Shown in pieces: positions 47,943-56,642 of a stretch of DNA of 64,000 bases; the first letter of the stretch is position 1; every line of letters begins with the position of its first letter. The stretch comes from Halopseudomonas sabulinigri. GTDB lineage: Bacteria; Pseudomonadota; Gammaproteobacteria; Pseudomonadales; Pseudomonadaceae. The notes under the pieces are model-generated. The model searched no databases. It saw nothing but the letters and a program-made list of their open reading frames with translations, and was not told the DNA's origin. Position numbers and translations under genes: made by a program. Location of the stretch: assembly GCF_900105255.1 (NCBI RefSeq), contig NZ_LT629763.1, forward strand, positions 1,426,001 to 1,490,000. Reading direction: 5' to 3'.

Positions 47943-49400
47943 TTACGAATCCTTTTTGACGACGCCAGGCAGGTTTGCCAGTTGGCCGGTGAGGTAGTCA
48001 CTGGTGCTAGAGAGGCCTGCAACCAATGTATCCATTGCGTTGAACTGCGCCAATAGCCGCGCCTCCAGCTTTTCCAGGCGCAGATTCAGCGTCTCACGCT
48101 GATCGTCGATATCGGAGAGCCGGTTCTGCAGTGACGTGGTACGCCCGTCAAGAATGCCGCCACTTTTGGTGTAGGGGTCAATTTTCGCATCCAACTGACC
48201 GATCAAGCCGTTATCGCCGGCGAGAAAATCGCTGACCGCCTCGTAGTTGTTTTCGAGTGCATCATCCAGCTTGCTGCTGTCAATTGCCAAAGTACCATCG
48301 CGCTGGGTGGTGATGCCCAGGTCAGCCAGCATACGGATGCTACCGCTGTTGCTCGAGCCCAGTACGCTACGCATAGACGACATCAACGAACGCACAGAAG
48401 AGTCGCCAACCAGGGCCCCAGTGAGCGGCTCGCCATCATCGCCCCCTACGGAAGTGACTGCGGTCAGAGAACCAATCGACTTCATCATGGCGTTGTAACC
48501 ATCGACAAAGGATTGGAGCGAGGTTTTAACGCCCGCCTTGTCTTCGGCCACACGGAGACTGATGCTGGTACCTGCGTCAATGGCGTCCTGCGACTGAGCC
48601 GCCTTGAGCGTGATTGTTACGCCATCAATGGCGTCAGAAATAGTATTACTGGTACTGGAAATAGCGAGGCCGTCAATCGCCAAGTTGGCATCACGGGCAT
48701 AGGAAATGACTCTCGGCTCACGCGGGTTGCCGGGGTCGGCCGGGGTTGCCGCAAAGTCTGTGGTTGCCGGAGGTGTATAGGCCAGGTCGGCCAGGTTCCC
48801 GGTATCGGTGCCGTCCGTTGCAACACTGACACTGATGTCGTTTCCTGTACCGGCTTTGGTAGAGCCCAGCACCAGACGAGAGCCGCCAGCACCGCTGGGA
48901 TCCGTCACAATAGTGGCGCTGATGCCGCTATCCTTACCCGCGGCGTTGATCGCATCGCGAATACCAGAGAGGCTACTGTTGGCGTCGGTAATATCAATAT
49001 CCAGCGTCGTGTCGCCCGCTGTAATGGTCATGGTTCCCGTGCCAACGGCATCGGTCGCATTATCTTGACCGCGCAGCGCTACCTTACTGGTCTGGGCCAG
49101 ATTGAACACCTGCACATCATAATTGCCAGTCGCCGCCGTACTGTCAGCGGTTACACTGAAGTTGGTCGCACTGCCAGAGGTAGCAGTGCGCTTCTGATAT
49201 ATCTCGGTGCTATTGAGCTTGTCCAATACCGACTGGAAGGTGGAGAGAGCGCTGCGAAAAGTACCAAGCCCGGTAAATTTGGCCGTTGTCGCGCTTTCCA
49301 GACGAGTTAACTGGGCTGCTTTGGGGGCGCCGTCGGCGTTAACCAGAGCGCTGACGATATTACTGATGTCAAGACCAGAGCCAATGCCTGTGATAGCCAT
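47943..49400 (-). CDS. fliD: Flagellar cap protein FliD
   Basis: 485 residues. Conserved N terminus (GIGSGLDISNIVSALVNADGAPKAAQLTRLE) and C terminus (LDAKIDPYTKSGGILDGRTTSLQNRLSDIDDQRETLNLRLEKLEARLLAQFNAMDTLVAGLSSTSDYLTGQL is the coiled, flagellin-like end), with a variable Thr/Asp-rich centre. It caps the growing filament and can be an adhesin. Sigma-54 promoter upstream. Confidence 0.94.
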   Translation of the reverse strand: MAITGIGSGLDISNIVSALVNADGAPKAAQLTRLESATTAKFTGLGTFRSALSTFQSVLDKLNSTEIYQKRTATSGSATNFSVTADSTAATGNYDVQVFNLAQTSKVALRGQDNATDAVGTGTMTITAGDTTLDIDITDANSSLSGIRDAINAAGKDSGISATIVTDPSGAGGSRLVLGSTKAGTGNDISVSVATDGTDTGNLADLAYTPPATTDFAATPADPGNPREPRVISYARDANLAIDGLAISSTSNTISDAIDGVTITLKAAQSQDAIDAGTSISLRVAEDKAGVKTSLQSFVDGYNAMMKSIGSLTAVTSVGGDDGEPLTGALVGDSSVRSLMSSMRSVLGSSNSGSIRMLADLGITTQRDGTLAIDSSKLDDALENNYEAVSDFLAGDNGLIGQLDAKIDPYTKSGGILDGRTTSLQNRLSDIDDQRETLNLRLEKLEARLLAQFNAMDTLVAGLSSTSDYLTGQLANLPGVVKKDS

Positions 49401-49464
49401 ATACTGTACCTCGCGACCGTTTTTTGACGGAGCGCCTACCGAAGAGAGTGTCCCGGTCTATCAG

Positions 49465-49479
49465 GCAAGTAGCGTGCCA
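49465..49479 (-). promoter_or_regulatory. Predicted sigma-54 promoter of fliD
   Basis: TGGCACGCTACTTGC on the minus strand is a perfect match to TGGCACG-N4-TTGC, about 65 bases before the fliD ATG. Confidence 0.85.
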
Positions 49480-49500
49480 GTAAAACCGGCGGGCAGAAAA

Positions 49501-49905
49501 TCAGGCCTCTGCCTCAAACAGCACGCTACGGATTTCCGACAGATTCTCGGCTAACCGAAGCGCTTCTTCCGAGGGGATCTGGCGGATTACATCGCCACTG
49601 GTTGCCTCGGTTACATTAATCACCACCCGGCCGCTATCATCATCAAGGTTGAAATTGATGTCTCGGCGAACCGACTGAACAAAATTCTGAATATCAGAAA
49701 CCGCTGCCTGCAGCTGATCACGCTCAACTTCAGCGCTTTGCTCTACCGCTTCACGTGTTTGAACTGCCACCGGAGCTGGTTCCGATTTCGCCTGTGCAGC
49801 TTCCATCTGCCTTACTGCCTGGCCTTTGCCGGCACCCGCTTCCACCGCAACAGCGCTGGACGCAGAGCGGGTTACTTCAAACGGTTTAATAACACCCATA
49901 TCCAT
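49501..49905 (-). CDS. flaG: Filament-length regulator FlaG
   Basis: 134 residues. The first half is Ala/Glu/Gln-rich and variable; the second is the FlaG domain (LQAAVSDIQNFVQSVRRDINFNLDDDSGRVVINVTEATSGDVIRQIPSEEALRLAENL). FlaG limits filament length. It lies 72 bases after fliC behind an attenuator-like hairpin. Confidence 0.93.
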   Translation of the reverse strand: MDMGVIKPFEVTRSASSAVAVEAGAGKGQAVRQMEAAQAKSEPAPVAVQTREAVEQSAEVERDQLQAAVSDIQNFVQSVRRDINFNLDDDSGRVVINVTEATSGDVIRQIPSEEALRLAENLSEIRSVLFEAEA

Positions 49906-49929
49906 GGTGCTTACCTCGCAACGGACAAC

Positions 49930-49957
49930 GCGGAGGGAAGGTTACCCTTCCCCCCGC
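49930..49957 (-). terminator. Hairpin after fliC (partial terminator)
   Basis: 12-bp stem with one G-U pair (GCGGGGGGAAGG with CCTTCCCTCCGC) and a 4-base loop, on the minus strand 20 bases after the fliC stop. The U tract is weak, fitting attenuation that keeps fliC mRNA far above flaG. Confidence 0.65.
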
Positions 49958-49977
49958 ATATTACCCCTGATCCAGAC

Positions 49978-51195
49978 TTAGCCCAAGAGGCTAAGTACGG
50001 CCTGAGGCAGCTGGTTGGCCTGGGCCAGGATCGCAGTACCTGCCTGTTGCAGGATCTGGTTCTTGGTCAGGTTTGCAGTTTCAGCCGCGTAGTCAGTGTC
50101 CTGAATCCGGCCGCGAGCGGCAGAGGCGTTTTCAGCCACGTTCTGCAGGTTGCTGATGGTCGAATCAAAGCGGTTCTGAGCAGCACCCAGAGAAGCACGC
50201 TGACTGTCGATCGACTCCAAAGCCGCGTCGATGATATAGACCGCTTTCTGAGCGCCTTCGGCAGTGCTGATGTCGATGTCGCGAACTTCAGCATCGGTTG
50301 CAGCAACAGAAGCCAGAGTAACCGCAGTACCGCCAGCCTCTGCCGCAGTTTGTGCTGCAGCTGCTGTAGCGCCGGAAGCGAAGGCGATCGACAGCTCACC
50401 ATCGTTAGTACCCAGATCAGCATTGGTGACAACGTTGATTGAGCCATCATCAGCGATGAACGCACCCACACCGATGTTCGCATCGTTAATCGCGGTAGCC
50501 AGATTTTGAACCTGCTCAGTCACAGTGGCGCCGGAAGCAAAATCAGAGCTAATGGTAAACACACGATCGGTGCCGTCTGCACTACCGGCAGCGATAGTGA
50601 AAGACACTGCCATGGAGCCCGAAGCTGCAGCAGTAGCGCCCGCTACGTCCGAAGTCGCAATGCTGCCGCTGCTGATCGAATCGCTACGCAGGGACTTGGT
50701 GCTGGTCTCGTCAAGCTTCAAGCTGATTGCTTCGTTAGCAGCACTGCCCACCTGGAAGGTTTCAGTACCGAAACTACCGTCAAACAACTTCTTGCCACCG
50801 AAGGCAGTAGTGTTGGAGATACGGTCGAGTTCCTTCTTGAGTTCGGTAACTTCCGAGTTCAGAGCGTCACGCTCGGAATCACCGTTGGAGCCGTTGGCAG
50901 CCTGCAGTGACAGATCGCGCATACGCTGCAGAATGGTAGTGGACTCCTGCAGAGCGCCTTCAGCGGTCTGTGCAATGGAGATACCGTTGTTGGCGTTCTT
51001 GGTAGCCACGCCCAGACCGTTGATCTGACTGGTCAGACGGTTGGAAATCTGCAGGCCAGCCGCGTCATCTTTTGCGCTGTTGATCTGAGAACCCGAAGAC
51101 AGGCGCTCCAGAGAAGTGGCCAGCGAGTTGGATGAAGAACCCAGGTTACGCTGGGCGTTCAGAGAAGCTACGTTTGTGTTGACTGTAAGGGCCAT
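49978..51195 (-). CDS. fliC: Flagellin
   Basis: 405 residues. The conserved D0/D1 parts are residues 1-140 ([42 protein letters not shown]) and about 320-405 ([74 protein letters not shown]). The short centre is rich in Ser and Thr, suitable for O-glycosylation. ATG 51195 has GGAGG; the open frame extends upstream but is non-coding. Two sigma-28-type sites precede it and a glycosylation operon lies upstream. Confidence 0.97.
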   Translation of the reverse strand: MALTVNTNVASLNAQRNLGSSSNSLATSLERLSSGSQINSAKDDAAGLQISNRLTSQINGLGVATKNANNGISIAQTAEGALQESTTILQRMRDLSLQAANGSNGDSERDALNSEVTELKKELDRISNTTAFGGKKLFDGSFGTETFQVGSAANEAISLKLDETSTKSLRSDSISSGSIATSDVAGATAAASGSMAVSFTIAAGSADGTDRVFTISSDFASGATVTEQVQNLATAINDANIGVGAFIADDGSINVVTNADLGTNDGELSIAFASGATAAAAQTAAEAGGTAVTLASVAATDAEVRDIDISTAEGAQKAVYIIDAALESIDSQRASLGAAQNRFDSTISNLQNVAENASAARGRIQDTDYAAETANLTKNQILQQAGTAILAQANQLPQAVLSLLG

Positions 51196-51290
51196 GGTAT
51201 TGCCTCCAAAGGACCTGAAAATGTTTGCCTGAGCTTGCGACTCGTGGGCCGGACCTGCCCAGGCACCCATTGAGTTCGCATTCAGTTACT

Positions 51291-51317
51291 GTATCGACGC
51301 TTTGCCAGAAAGCTTTA
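51291..51317 (-). promoter_or_regulatory. Predicted sigma-28 promoter of fliC (proximal)
   Basis: Minus strand TAAA-N15-GTCGATAC, one base from the FliA consensus GCCGATAA at its start and one at its end. Leader about 90 bases. Confidence 0.75.
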
Positions 51318-51397
51318 GGATGAATTTCACATATTTTTCTTGCTAATTTCATCGCTTCGGCTAAGGCACCGCTGGCAAACACGCCAGCCATGACTCT

Positions 51398-51424
51398 TTA
51401 TCGACCAGCTACACTATTCCTTTA
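51398..51424 (-). promoter_or_regulatory. Second sigma-28-type promoter upstream of fliC (distal)
   Basis: Minus strand TAAA-N15-GTCGATAA, at least as good a FliA match as the proximal site and 107 bases upstream of it, starting 36 bases after the glycosyltransferase stop. It could add a longer fliC leader or drive a small RNA. Confidence 0.65.
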
Positions 51425-51459
51425 GCGCTTTAGTTGCCGTTCATCGCCTTAATCACGGG

Positions 51460-54400
51460 CTAGGGCAGCCATGCCTCACGCCAACGTTCAAGCCCTTCAC
51501 CGTCAAGCATCCAGGCAGTTTTCACCGCTTGGTGCAAATCACGCCCCTGTGCGGCAGAGGCTGCAGGCTCTGCCAAGTGCGCACGTACCGCATCCATCCA
51601 GTCACGATAACGATTTTTGACCCGCGTTACGGGCAGCGTGCCCGCGTAACAGCGCACATCGGAACAGATGACTGGATAAGAGCAGGCACCGTACTCCAGC
51701 AAACGCAGATTACTTTTGCACTCGTTGAACAGATGCTCCTCAACCGGGGCGAGCGCCAAATCCAGATTGAGCGAAGCCAGTTTCCGAGGATATTTTTCAA
51801 TGCTCACCCCCTCATGAAACTCGTGTACGTAAGGACGAAGCTTTTCCGGACACATGCCCAAAAAAACCCATTCGACTTCATCGGCGAGATCTTTCACCAG
51901 ATCAAAAATCAGCTCAAGATCCCCGGTATGACTGGCACCCCCTGCCCACCCTACTCTCGGCTTGGTCGATGCATTGCGAACTGAAGGCGGCAGGTTGCCC
52001 CACCAACGCGGATCAAGCCGGTTATGTACCACCTGAATGTCGTCATGAAAGCCAGTAAATGCCTCAGCCAGGGCATCTGTGGAGACGACAAAGCGATCAA
52101 CAAACGACAACCCGCGCTTCAATGATTTGACGATATCTTTGGGCATCGCATTACGGTGTGCATTTTTCATTGGCAAGTTGGGCAGATAGTCATCCAGCTC
52201 ATAGACTTTAAAAGCACTGGAGAAAGCCTTCATACGACGCATGGCTTCCAGCCGGTCATCACCTATCTGCCGCTGTAGCACCACGACATCCGGCGCATAG
52301 CGTTCAAGATCAGTAACATGCATCAAGCCTTGGGATAGAGCTCCGTCCACTAGCCCTGCACTGAGCAGCGCGTTAAATGGTTGAATAACGCGATAGTGAC
52401 CACAACCGAACAAATCGGCCGGATGGGCCAGCACTACCGGCTGAGGACGCCACACTTCGAGAGGACGCCAGGAAATCTGCGGCGCCGCCAGTTTGAAACC
52501 GCCAGGCTTAGCCAGCGAGAAATTGGGATTGTAAGCAGGATCGCGTGCCAGCCGCGCCAGCCAACGTGCGTATAACTTATCCTCCGTATCCACCGTCATA
52601 CTTGGCTTGGGCGTACTGTGAAGCAGGGTCGCCCTGGGAGTCCAAACAATAATGTAGCCGCTATCGGTGACACGCAGGCACAGGTCCAAGGCTGCTCCTT
52701 CGTCGGCAAAGGCACCCGCGTCCAGACCACCAAGGTCAATGTAAAGCGACTTTCTTATCAACAGGCATTTGCCGGAAACAGCGCTAACGTTTCGATCAAC
52801 CTGGAGTCGCTGCATATAGCCGGGCGCTCCCAGCGGCTCGCCAAGAAAAACTTCGCCTGCGGGGCCCTCAAGACCCAGAACCTGCCCGGCATGGGTAATC
52901 TTGCCCTCGGCATTAACGGTGCATAGACCCACAACGCCGACCTCGGGTCGCTGCGCGTGATTCATCAGCTCATCCAACCAGCTGTCGTTGATTACCGCCA
53001 CATCGGGGCCTAGCAAAAATAAATAGTCACCGCTTGCGTTGAGCGCAGCCTGGTTATTCGCATCGCTTTGGCTTAAACGCTCCGCCGAGCGCAATACCTT
53101 GACCAAAGCAGTGTCCATTTGCTCCAGCGCGGCCAGCCAGTCAAGCGTCGCACCCTCGCGGCTAGCGTTATCGATCAGCAAAATCTCGTAGCGCCCGTAT
53201 GCTGTGTTCTCGAGCACACTCATGACACAACGTTGCGCGGCAGCCAGCTCATCGCTGACCAGTATCACAATGGACACCAGCGGAGTCTCTGCATGACCGT
53301 AGTCAATCTGATACTGACCGGGAAGGACGCTTTTTACCGACGCCTGCGGGTAACCTCTGGCCGCCAGATGCGTTTTGATGACTGAGCGCTCTAGCTCGGA
53401 ATCGCGTAGCACCAACGCCTGACTCAACACCAAGGGCTCTGGAACATGACCCAATCCGGTCAAGCCATGTTGATTTACCAACCGCAGTATCAGGTCGAGC
53501 TCCATAGCCTCGCCGGTCTGCGCGTCAAAACCACCAAGGCTCAACAGATTCTCGCGATTAAATAACCAATGCTGGGACATCCCCTGCGGGAAGCTCAACA
53601 GATAATCGAGATTGAAGTCGGGGCGCAGCGCCAATCCATAATCGGCGTCATCTTGACGGTATAAGCCATCAGCGTAGATAGCTCGACAATCAGGGTTAGC
53701 CTGCAGCTCAAGCGACACCATTTGCAAACCGCTGGAAGCAAACTCATCACCCGCCCTGCACAGCATGACCCAGTCAGCAGAAGCTGAGGCAAGCGTATTG
53801 TTTAGCTCATCTATCCAAGTGTGCTTATCAACCTGCCGCCACTGCCCATCATGTCCCACCGGCGGCGCCGCAACACTGAACACCAGCGATGAGACATTGG
53901 GCACCTCCAGCTCGAGCTGAAAGGAGTTAAGGCTTTGAGTCACGGCTGAAAGGTCGCCATCAAGGTCAATAATGACGGCCATCAGCTGACCTGCTGATGC
54001 CTCTTGCTGCTGGGTATAGTCCCTCACGAGACGCTGCTGAATTGGTGTCAACTTGCGCGCAGCAAGCCACGTTCGCACGGGTCTGGGATCGCCCTTGGCG
54101 ACAACACCCAGAGAACGCAGCTGGTTTGAGCGTCCTTCGCGGACCCGCTTGCTGCCAAGATCCGAATGGCGGCGGTAGATTTCCTGGTAAAGCTCGGCGT
54201 AGTTTTTAGAAGCCTGATCGGATCTGCGTTCTGCACTCTCGTCAGCCGCGCGCATTCTGACTTCAACAGTGGTGCGCGGCAGATGCACGAAATCTGAGCG
54301 TGCCGCCAAGCGCAAAAGGAAATCCCAGTCTTCTAGGCCGGACAATGCTTCATCAAAATCACCGACCTCCATAGCAAGCCTTCTTGAGCAGGCAAAAGTG

Positions 54401-56514
54401 TTGACCGGAATGTAGTTGTCGACAAAAAACTGTTCTTTTGAGTAGGCAACGTGATCGTAGCGATGATCTCTGGCCAACTCGATACGGGCGCCCTGTTCCA
54501 GCTTCTCGGTAATGAACACCGCGTCGGAGTACACAATGGCGTCAGGATGGCTTTCAAGGGCGGTAGCAAGCGACTGTAGGTGGTCCGGCAGGAAGATGTC
54601 ATCATCGTCCAGAAAAGCAAGATAGCGACCTTTCGCCAGCCGCAACGCCGCATTACGAGCGGCAGCCGGACCTTTATTGGCACCCTGACGCAGGTAGGTC
54701 AGAGGGAAATCAAAACCATCAAGTAACGATTCGACAGGCTCGCCGTGATCATTGACCAGAATGACCTCAAAGTCGTGCAGCGTTTGTGCAGCGATACTGC
54801 GCAATGCATCCAGCAGCATGGCTGGGCGATTGAAGGTTGTGAGGACGATGGAAAACAGAGCCTGCTCATCAAGATCAGCCAACGCCTCAAGATTTTGACA
54901 CAGCTCATCAACTCGCAATCCTAGAGACGAAGATTGTTCACTTGGATACAACCTGAGGCGCCGGCGCAGATGCGCAGCCACCGCGAGCTCAAAACCCCGC
55001 AACTTACTCTCCGCGCCACGCTCGAAAACCCCTTCGACCAAGCGTATATGGTCAGCAAGCGGGGCATTGGAAGAGTAGAACTCGGTCGAGAGCTGCGCGG
55101 AGTGGGTTCGATAGGTGACCCCTGGCTCACTTAGAAAAATGAAATCGGGGTGCTTCTCGGCCACCTGCACCATCGAAAGCCAGTCACCCGCGCCATTAAG
55201 CCTGGGGTCTCTGCGCCAAACCTGCAGAAAGGGCTCTCGCTGGATCAGCGTAGCAGAAGGCGGAATGTAGCTGTCGTAAATCAACAGATCCGCGACCTCG
55301 TTGCGGCCACCAATATAGTCCTGCTTCTTGTATCCCGGATGCCTGGGCACAGTGAGCCCACGTCCCTGCTCATTGACCCAGCGGATCGAGGTATAACCAA
55401 CAACTACATGCGGATTTTCCAGCATGCGTGGCATCAGGCTAGAAAGGTAGCCAGGATTGTAATAATCGTCTGCCATCAGGAGCGACAAGTAACGCCCCTG
55501 CGCAATCTGGATTCCGTTAAGTACGTTGTAGCTGGGACCTACATTGCGTGCATTCCTGAAATAACGCACACGAGGCTCTTTCGCAAACGAGCGCAGAACC
55601 TTAGGAGTGTTGTCGGTAGAGGCGTTATCGAGAACCAGGACCTCGATATCTGCATAGCACTGATCCAATACCGACGAGATGGTTTGGTTCAGAAACCGAC
55701 CATAGTTGTAGGCAGGAATGATGACACTGAGCAGCGGCCGGGTGTCGCGAACTGCAGCGGCATCACCCGCGATGGCAGCCGTTAGCGCGGTAACCCAGCA
55801 ATCACTTGAGTAGGGATAGCTGGTCTTGTTGTTCAAGAACGCGTGCAGCGCCTCAGCAGCTGCCTGGACGCGGGTGTTGCAGTAATCCTGCAGTGTTGGC
55901 TGACCATTAAATTCATGCGCATCAATGTAGCTACCCTGCGGGATCCACTCGGGAACCGGCCAGGTGCCAAGGTGCACCGGAACGCGACCAGCTGCCAGGC
56001 AGTCGCACCATTGCTGCGGGAGCAAGCCCGGCAGTTCAGGCACCTCATCGCAGAGTAACCATTCCTGCAGGGCGGCTGGCGATGCGGGCAGGCTGAGCGG
56101 CTGGTTCAGCGAAACCAGTTGGCCATCGGTAAATGGCTCGCCGAGAGGCAGAAAGATACGTGAGAACGACGCTTCATGCTCGGGGGCCAAGCGTGCCTGA
56201 CTACCCCGCAGCAATAGGTACTGCCGAAGCTGCGAGTCTAGGCCGTTCAGAGGTTGTCCGGGTTCATCGTTCAGCACCAGCAACAACGCGTCATGATCAA
56301 TATTGTCGCTGTGCAATATCGGCTCGAAGATCAACCCATTGGCGTCGGCGTAAGCTTTGAGCTGGTGCCAAGGCAGTTGGCGCATGAGGTCACGCCAGAA
56401 TACGTCACTGAGAACGAAGGGCCGACCCGGGTCATCACGTGTAATGCCTGCGATCCCGACTCGCCATGGCTTGCCTAAGCACCGGCCTCCAGCCATCAAA
56501 TCACGCTCGATCAT
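51460..56514 (-). CDS. Giant multidomain glycosyltransferase
   Basis: 1684 residues. After an N-terminal region of about 260 residues that I do not recognise come GT2 domain A (about 262-480, LLSVIIPAYNYGRFLNQTISS, metal DD at about 350), GT2 domain B (about 553-760, FSIVLTTFNRPAMLLDALRS, FLDDDDIFLP), a degenerate GT2-like segment (about 845-1050), GT2 domain D (about 1080-1310, LVSIVILVSDELAAAQRC, LLGPDVAV) and a C-terminal GT-B/GT4-like domain (about 1360-1680, FGCGHYRVIQPFNALLS, NECKSNLRLLEYGACSYPVICSD). Soluble. It lies next to fliC in an operon of sugar genes, so it likely builds a multi-sugar flagellin glycan. ATG 56514 after AAGGAGG. Confidence 0.88.
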   Translation of the reverse strand: MIERDLMAGGRCLGKPWRVGIAGITRDDPGRPFVLSDVFWRDLMRQLPWHQLKAYADANGLIFEPILHSDNIDHDALLLVLNDEPGQPLNGLDSQLRQYLLLRGSQARLAPEHEASFSRIFLPLGEPFTDGQLVSLNQPLSLPASPAALQEWLLCDEVPELPGLLPQQWCDCLAAGRVPVHLGTWPVPEWIPQGSYIDAHEFNGQPTLQDYCNTRVQAAAEALHAFLNNKTSYPYSSDCWVTALTAAIAGDAAAVRDTRPLLSVIIPAYNYGRFLNQTISSVLDQCYADIEVLVLDNASTDNTPKVLRSFAKEPRVRYFRNARNVGPSYNVLNGIQIAQGRYLSLLMADDYYNPGYLSSLMPRMLENPHVVVGYTSIRWVNEQGRGLTVPRHPGYKKQDYIGGRNEVADLLIYDSYIPPSATLIQREPFLQVWRRDPRLNGAGDWLSMVQVAEKHPDFIFLSEPGVTYRTHSAQLSTEFYSSNAPLADHIRLVEGVFERGAESKLRGFELAVAAHLRRRLRLYPSEQSSSLGLRVDELCQNLEALADLDEQALFSIVLTTFNRPAMLLDALRSIAAQTLHDFEVILVNDHGEPVESLLDGFDFPLTYLRQGANKGPAAARNAALRLAKGRYLAFLDDDDIFLPDHLQSLATALESHPDAIVYSDAVFITEKLEQGARIELARDHRYDHVAYSKEQFFVDNYIPVNTFACSRRLAMEVGDFDEALSGLEDWDFLLRLAARSDFVHLPRTTVEVRMRAADESAERRSDQASKNYAELYQEIYRRHSDLGSKRVREGRSNQLRSLGVVAKGDPRPVRTWLAARKLTPIQQRLVRDYTQQQEASAGQLMAVIIDLDGDLSAVTQSLNSFQLELEVPNVSSLVFSVAAPPVGHDGQWRQVDKHTWIDELNNTLASASADWVMLCRAGDEFASSGLQMVSLELQANPDCRAIYADGLYRQDDADYGLALRPDFNLDYLLSFPQGMSQHWLFNRENLLSLGGFDAQTGEAMELDLILRLVNQHGLTGLGHVPEPLVLSQALVLRDSELERSVIKTHLAARGYPQASVKSVLPGQYQIDYGHAETPLVSIVILVSDELAAAQRCVMSVLENTAYGRYEILLIDNASREGATLDWLAALEQMDTALVKVLRSAERLSQSDANNQAALNASGDYLFLLGPDVAVINDSWLDELMNHAQRPEVGVVGLCTVNAEGKITHAGQVLGLEGPAGEVFLGEPLGAPGYMQRLQVDRNVSAVSGKCLLIRKSLYIDLGGLDAGAFADEGAALDLCLRVTDSGYIIVWTPRATLLHSTPKPSMTVDTEDKLYARWLARLARDPAYNPNFSLAKPGGFKLAAPQISWRPLEVWRPQPVVLAHPADLFGCGHYRVIQPFNALLSAGLVDGALSQGLMHVTDLERYAPDVVVLQRQIGDDRLEAMRRMKAFSSAFKVYELDDYLPNLPMKNAHRNAMPKDIVKSLKRGLSFVDRFVVSTDALAEAFTGFHDDIQVVHNRLDPRWWGNLPPSVRNASTKPRVGWAGGASHTGDLELIFDLVKDLADEVEWVFLGMCPEKLRPYVHEFHEGVSIEKYPRKLASLNLDLALAPVEEHLFNECKSNLRLLEYGACSYPVICSDVRCYAGTLPVTRVKNRYRDWMDAVRAHLAEPAASAAQGRDLHQAVKTAWMLDGEGLERWREAWLP

Positions 56515-56642
56515 GCCCACCCTCCTTCTCTAAACCCCTGGAAAGGCATCCCTGCAAGTGACGTCGCCACGAGCCGAATGCCTTCAACCAAATACGCATC
56601 CACACCATTCAAGAAAGCATTCCATATCGGCGGGATGCTCAC
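56511..56642 (-). CDS. Possible 43-residue small protein coupled to both neighbours
   Basis: The gap between the pyruvyl transferase and glycosyltransferase genes is fully open in one frame. GTG at 56640-56642 overlaps the upstream stop (GTGA) and the TGA at 56511-56513 overlaps the downstream ATG (ATGA). The product begins MSIPPIWNAFLNGVDAYLVE and ends GMPFQGFREGGWA; its middle is hydrophobic with amphipathic character. No family is recognised. Codons such as ATA, TTG and AGA are rarer here than in neighbouring genes, so it may be a remnant or only serve translational coupling. Confidence 0.5.
   Translation of the reverse strand: MSIPPIWNAFLNGVDAYLVEGIRLVATSLAGMPFQGFREGGWA

Noticed and set aside
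51146-51391. 81-codon minus-strand ORF between the fliC promoters
   Set aside because: It covers the proximal sigma-28 site, overlaps the fliC start out of frame, has no ribosome site and no recognisable sequence.
56540-56570. Sigma-54-like TGGCGACGTCACTTGC before the giant glycosyltransferase
   Set aside because: GG to GC spacing is 11, not 10, and it lies inside the coupled small ORF.
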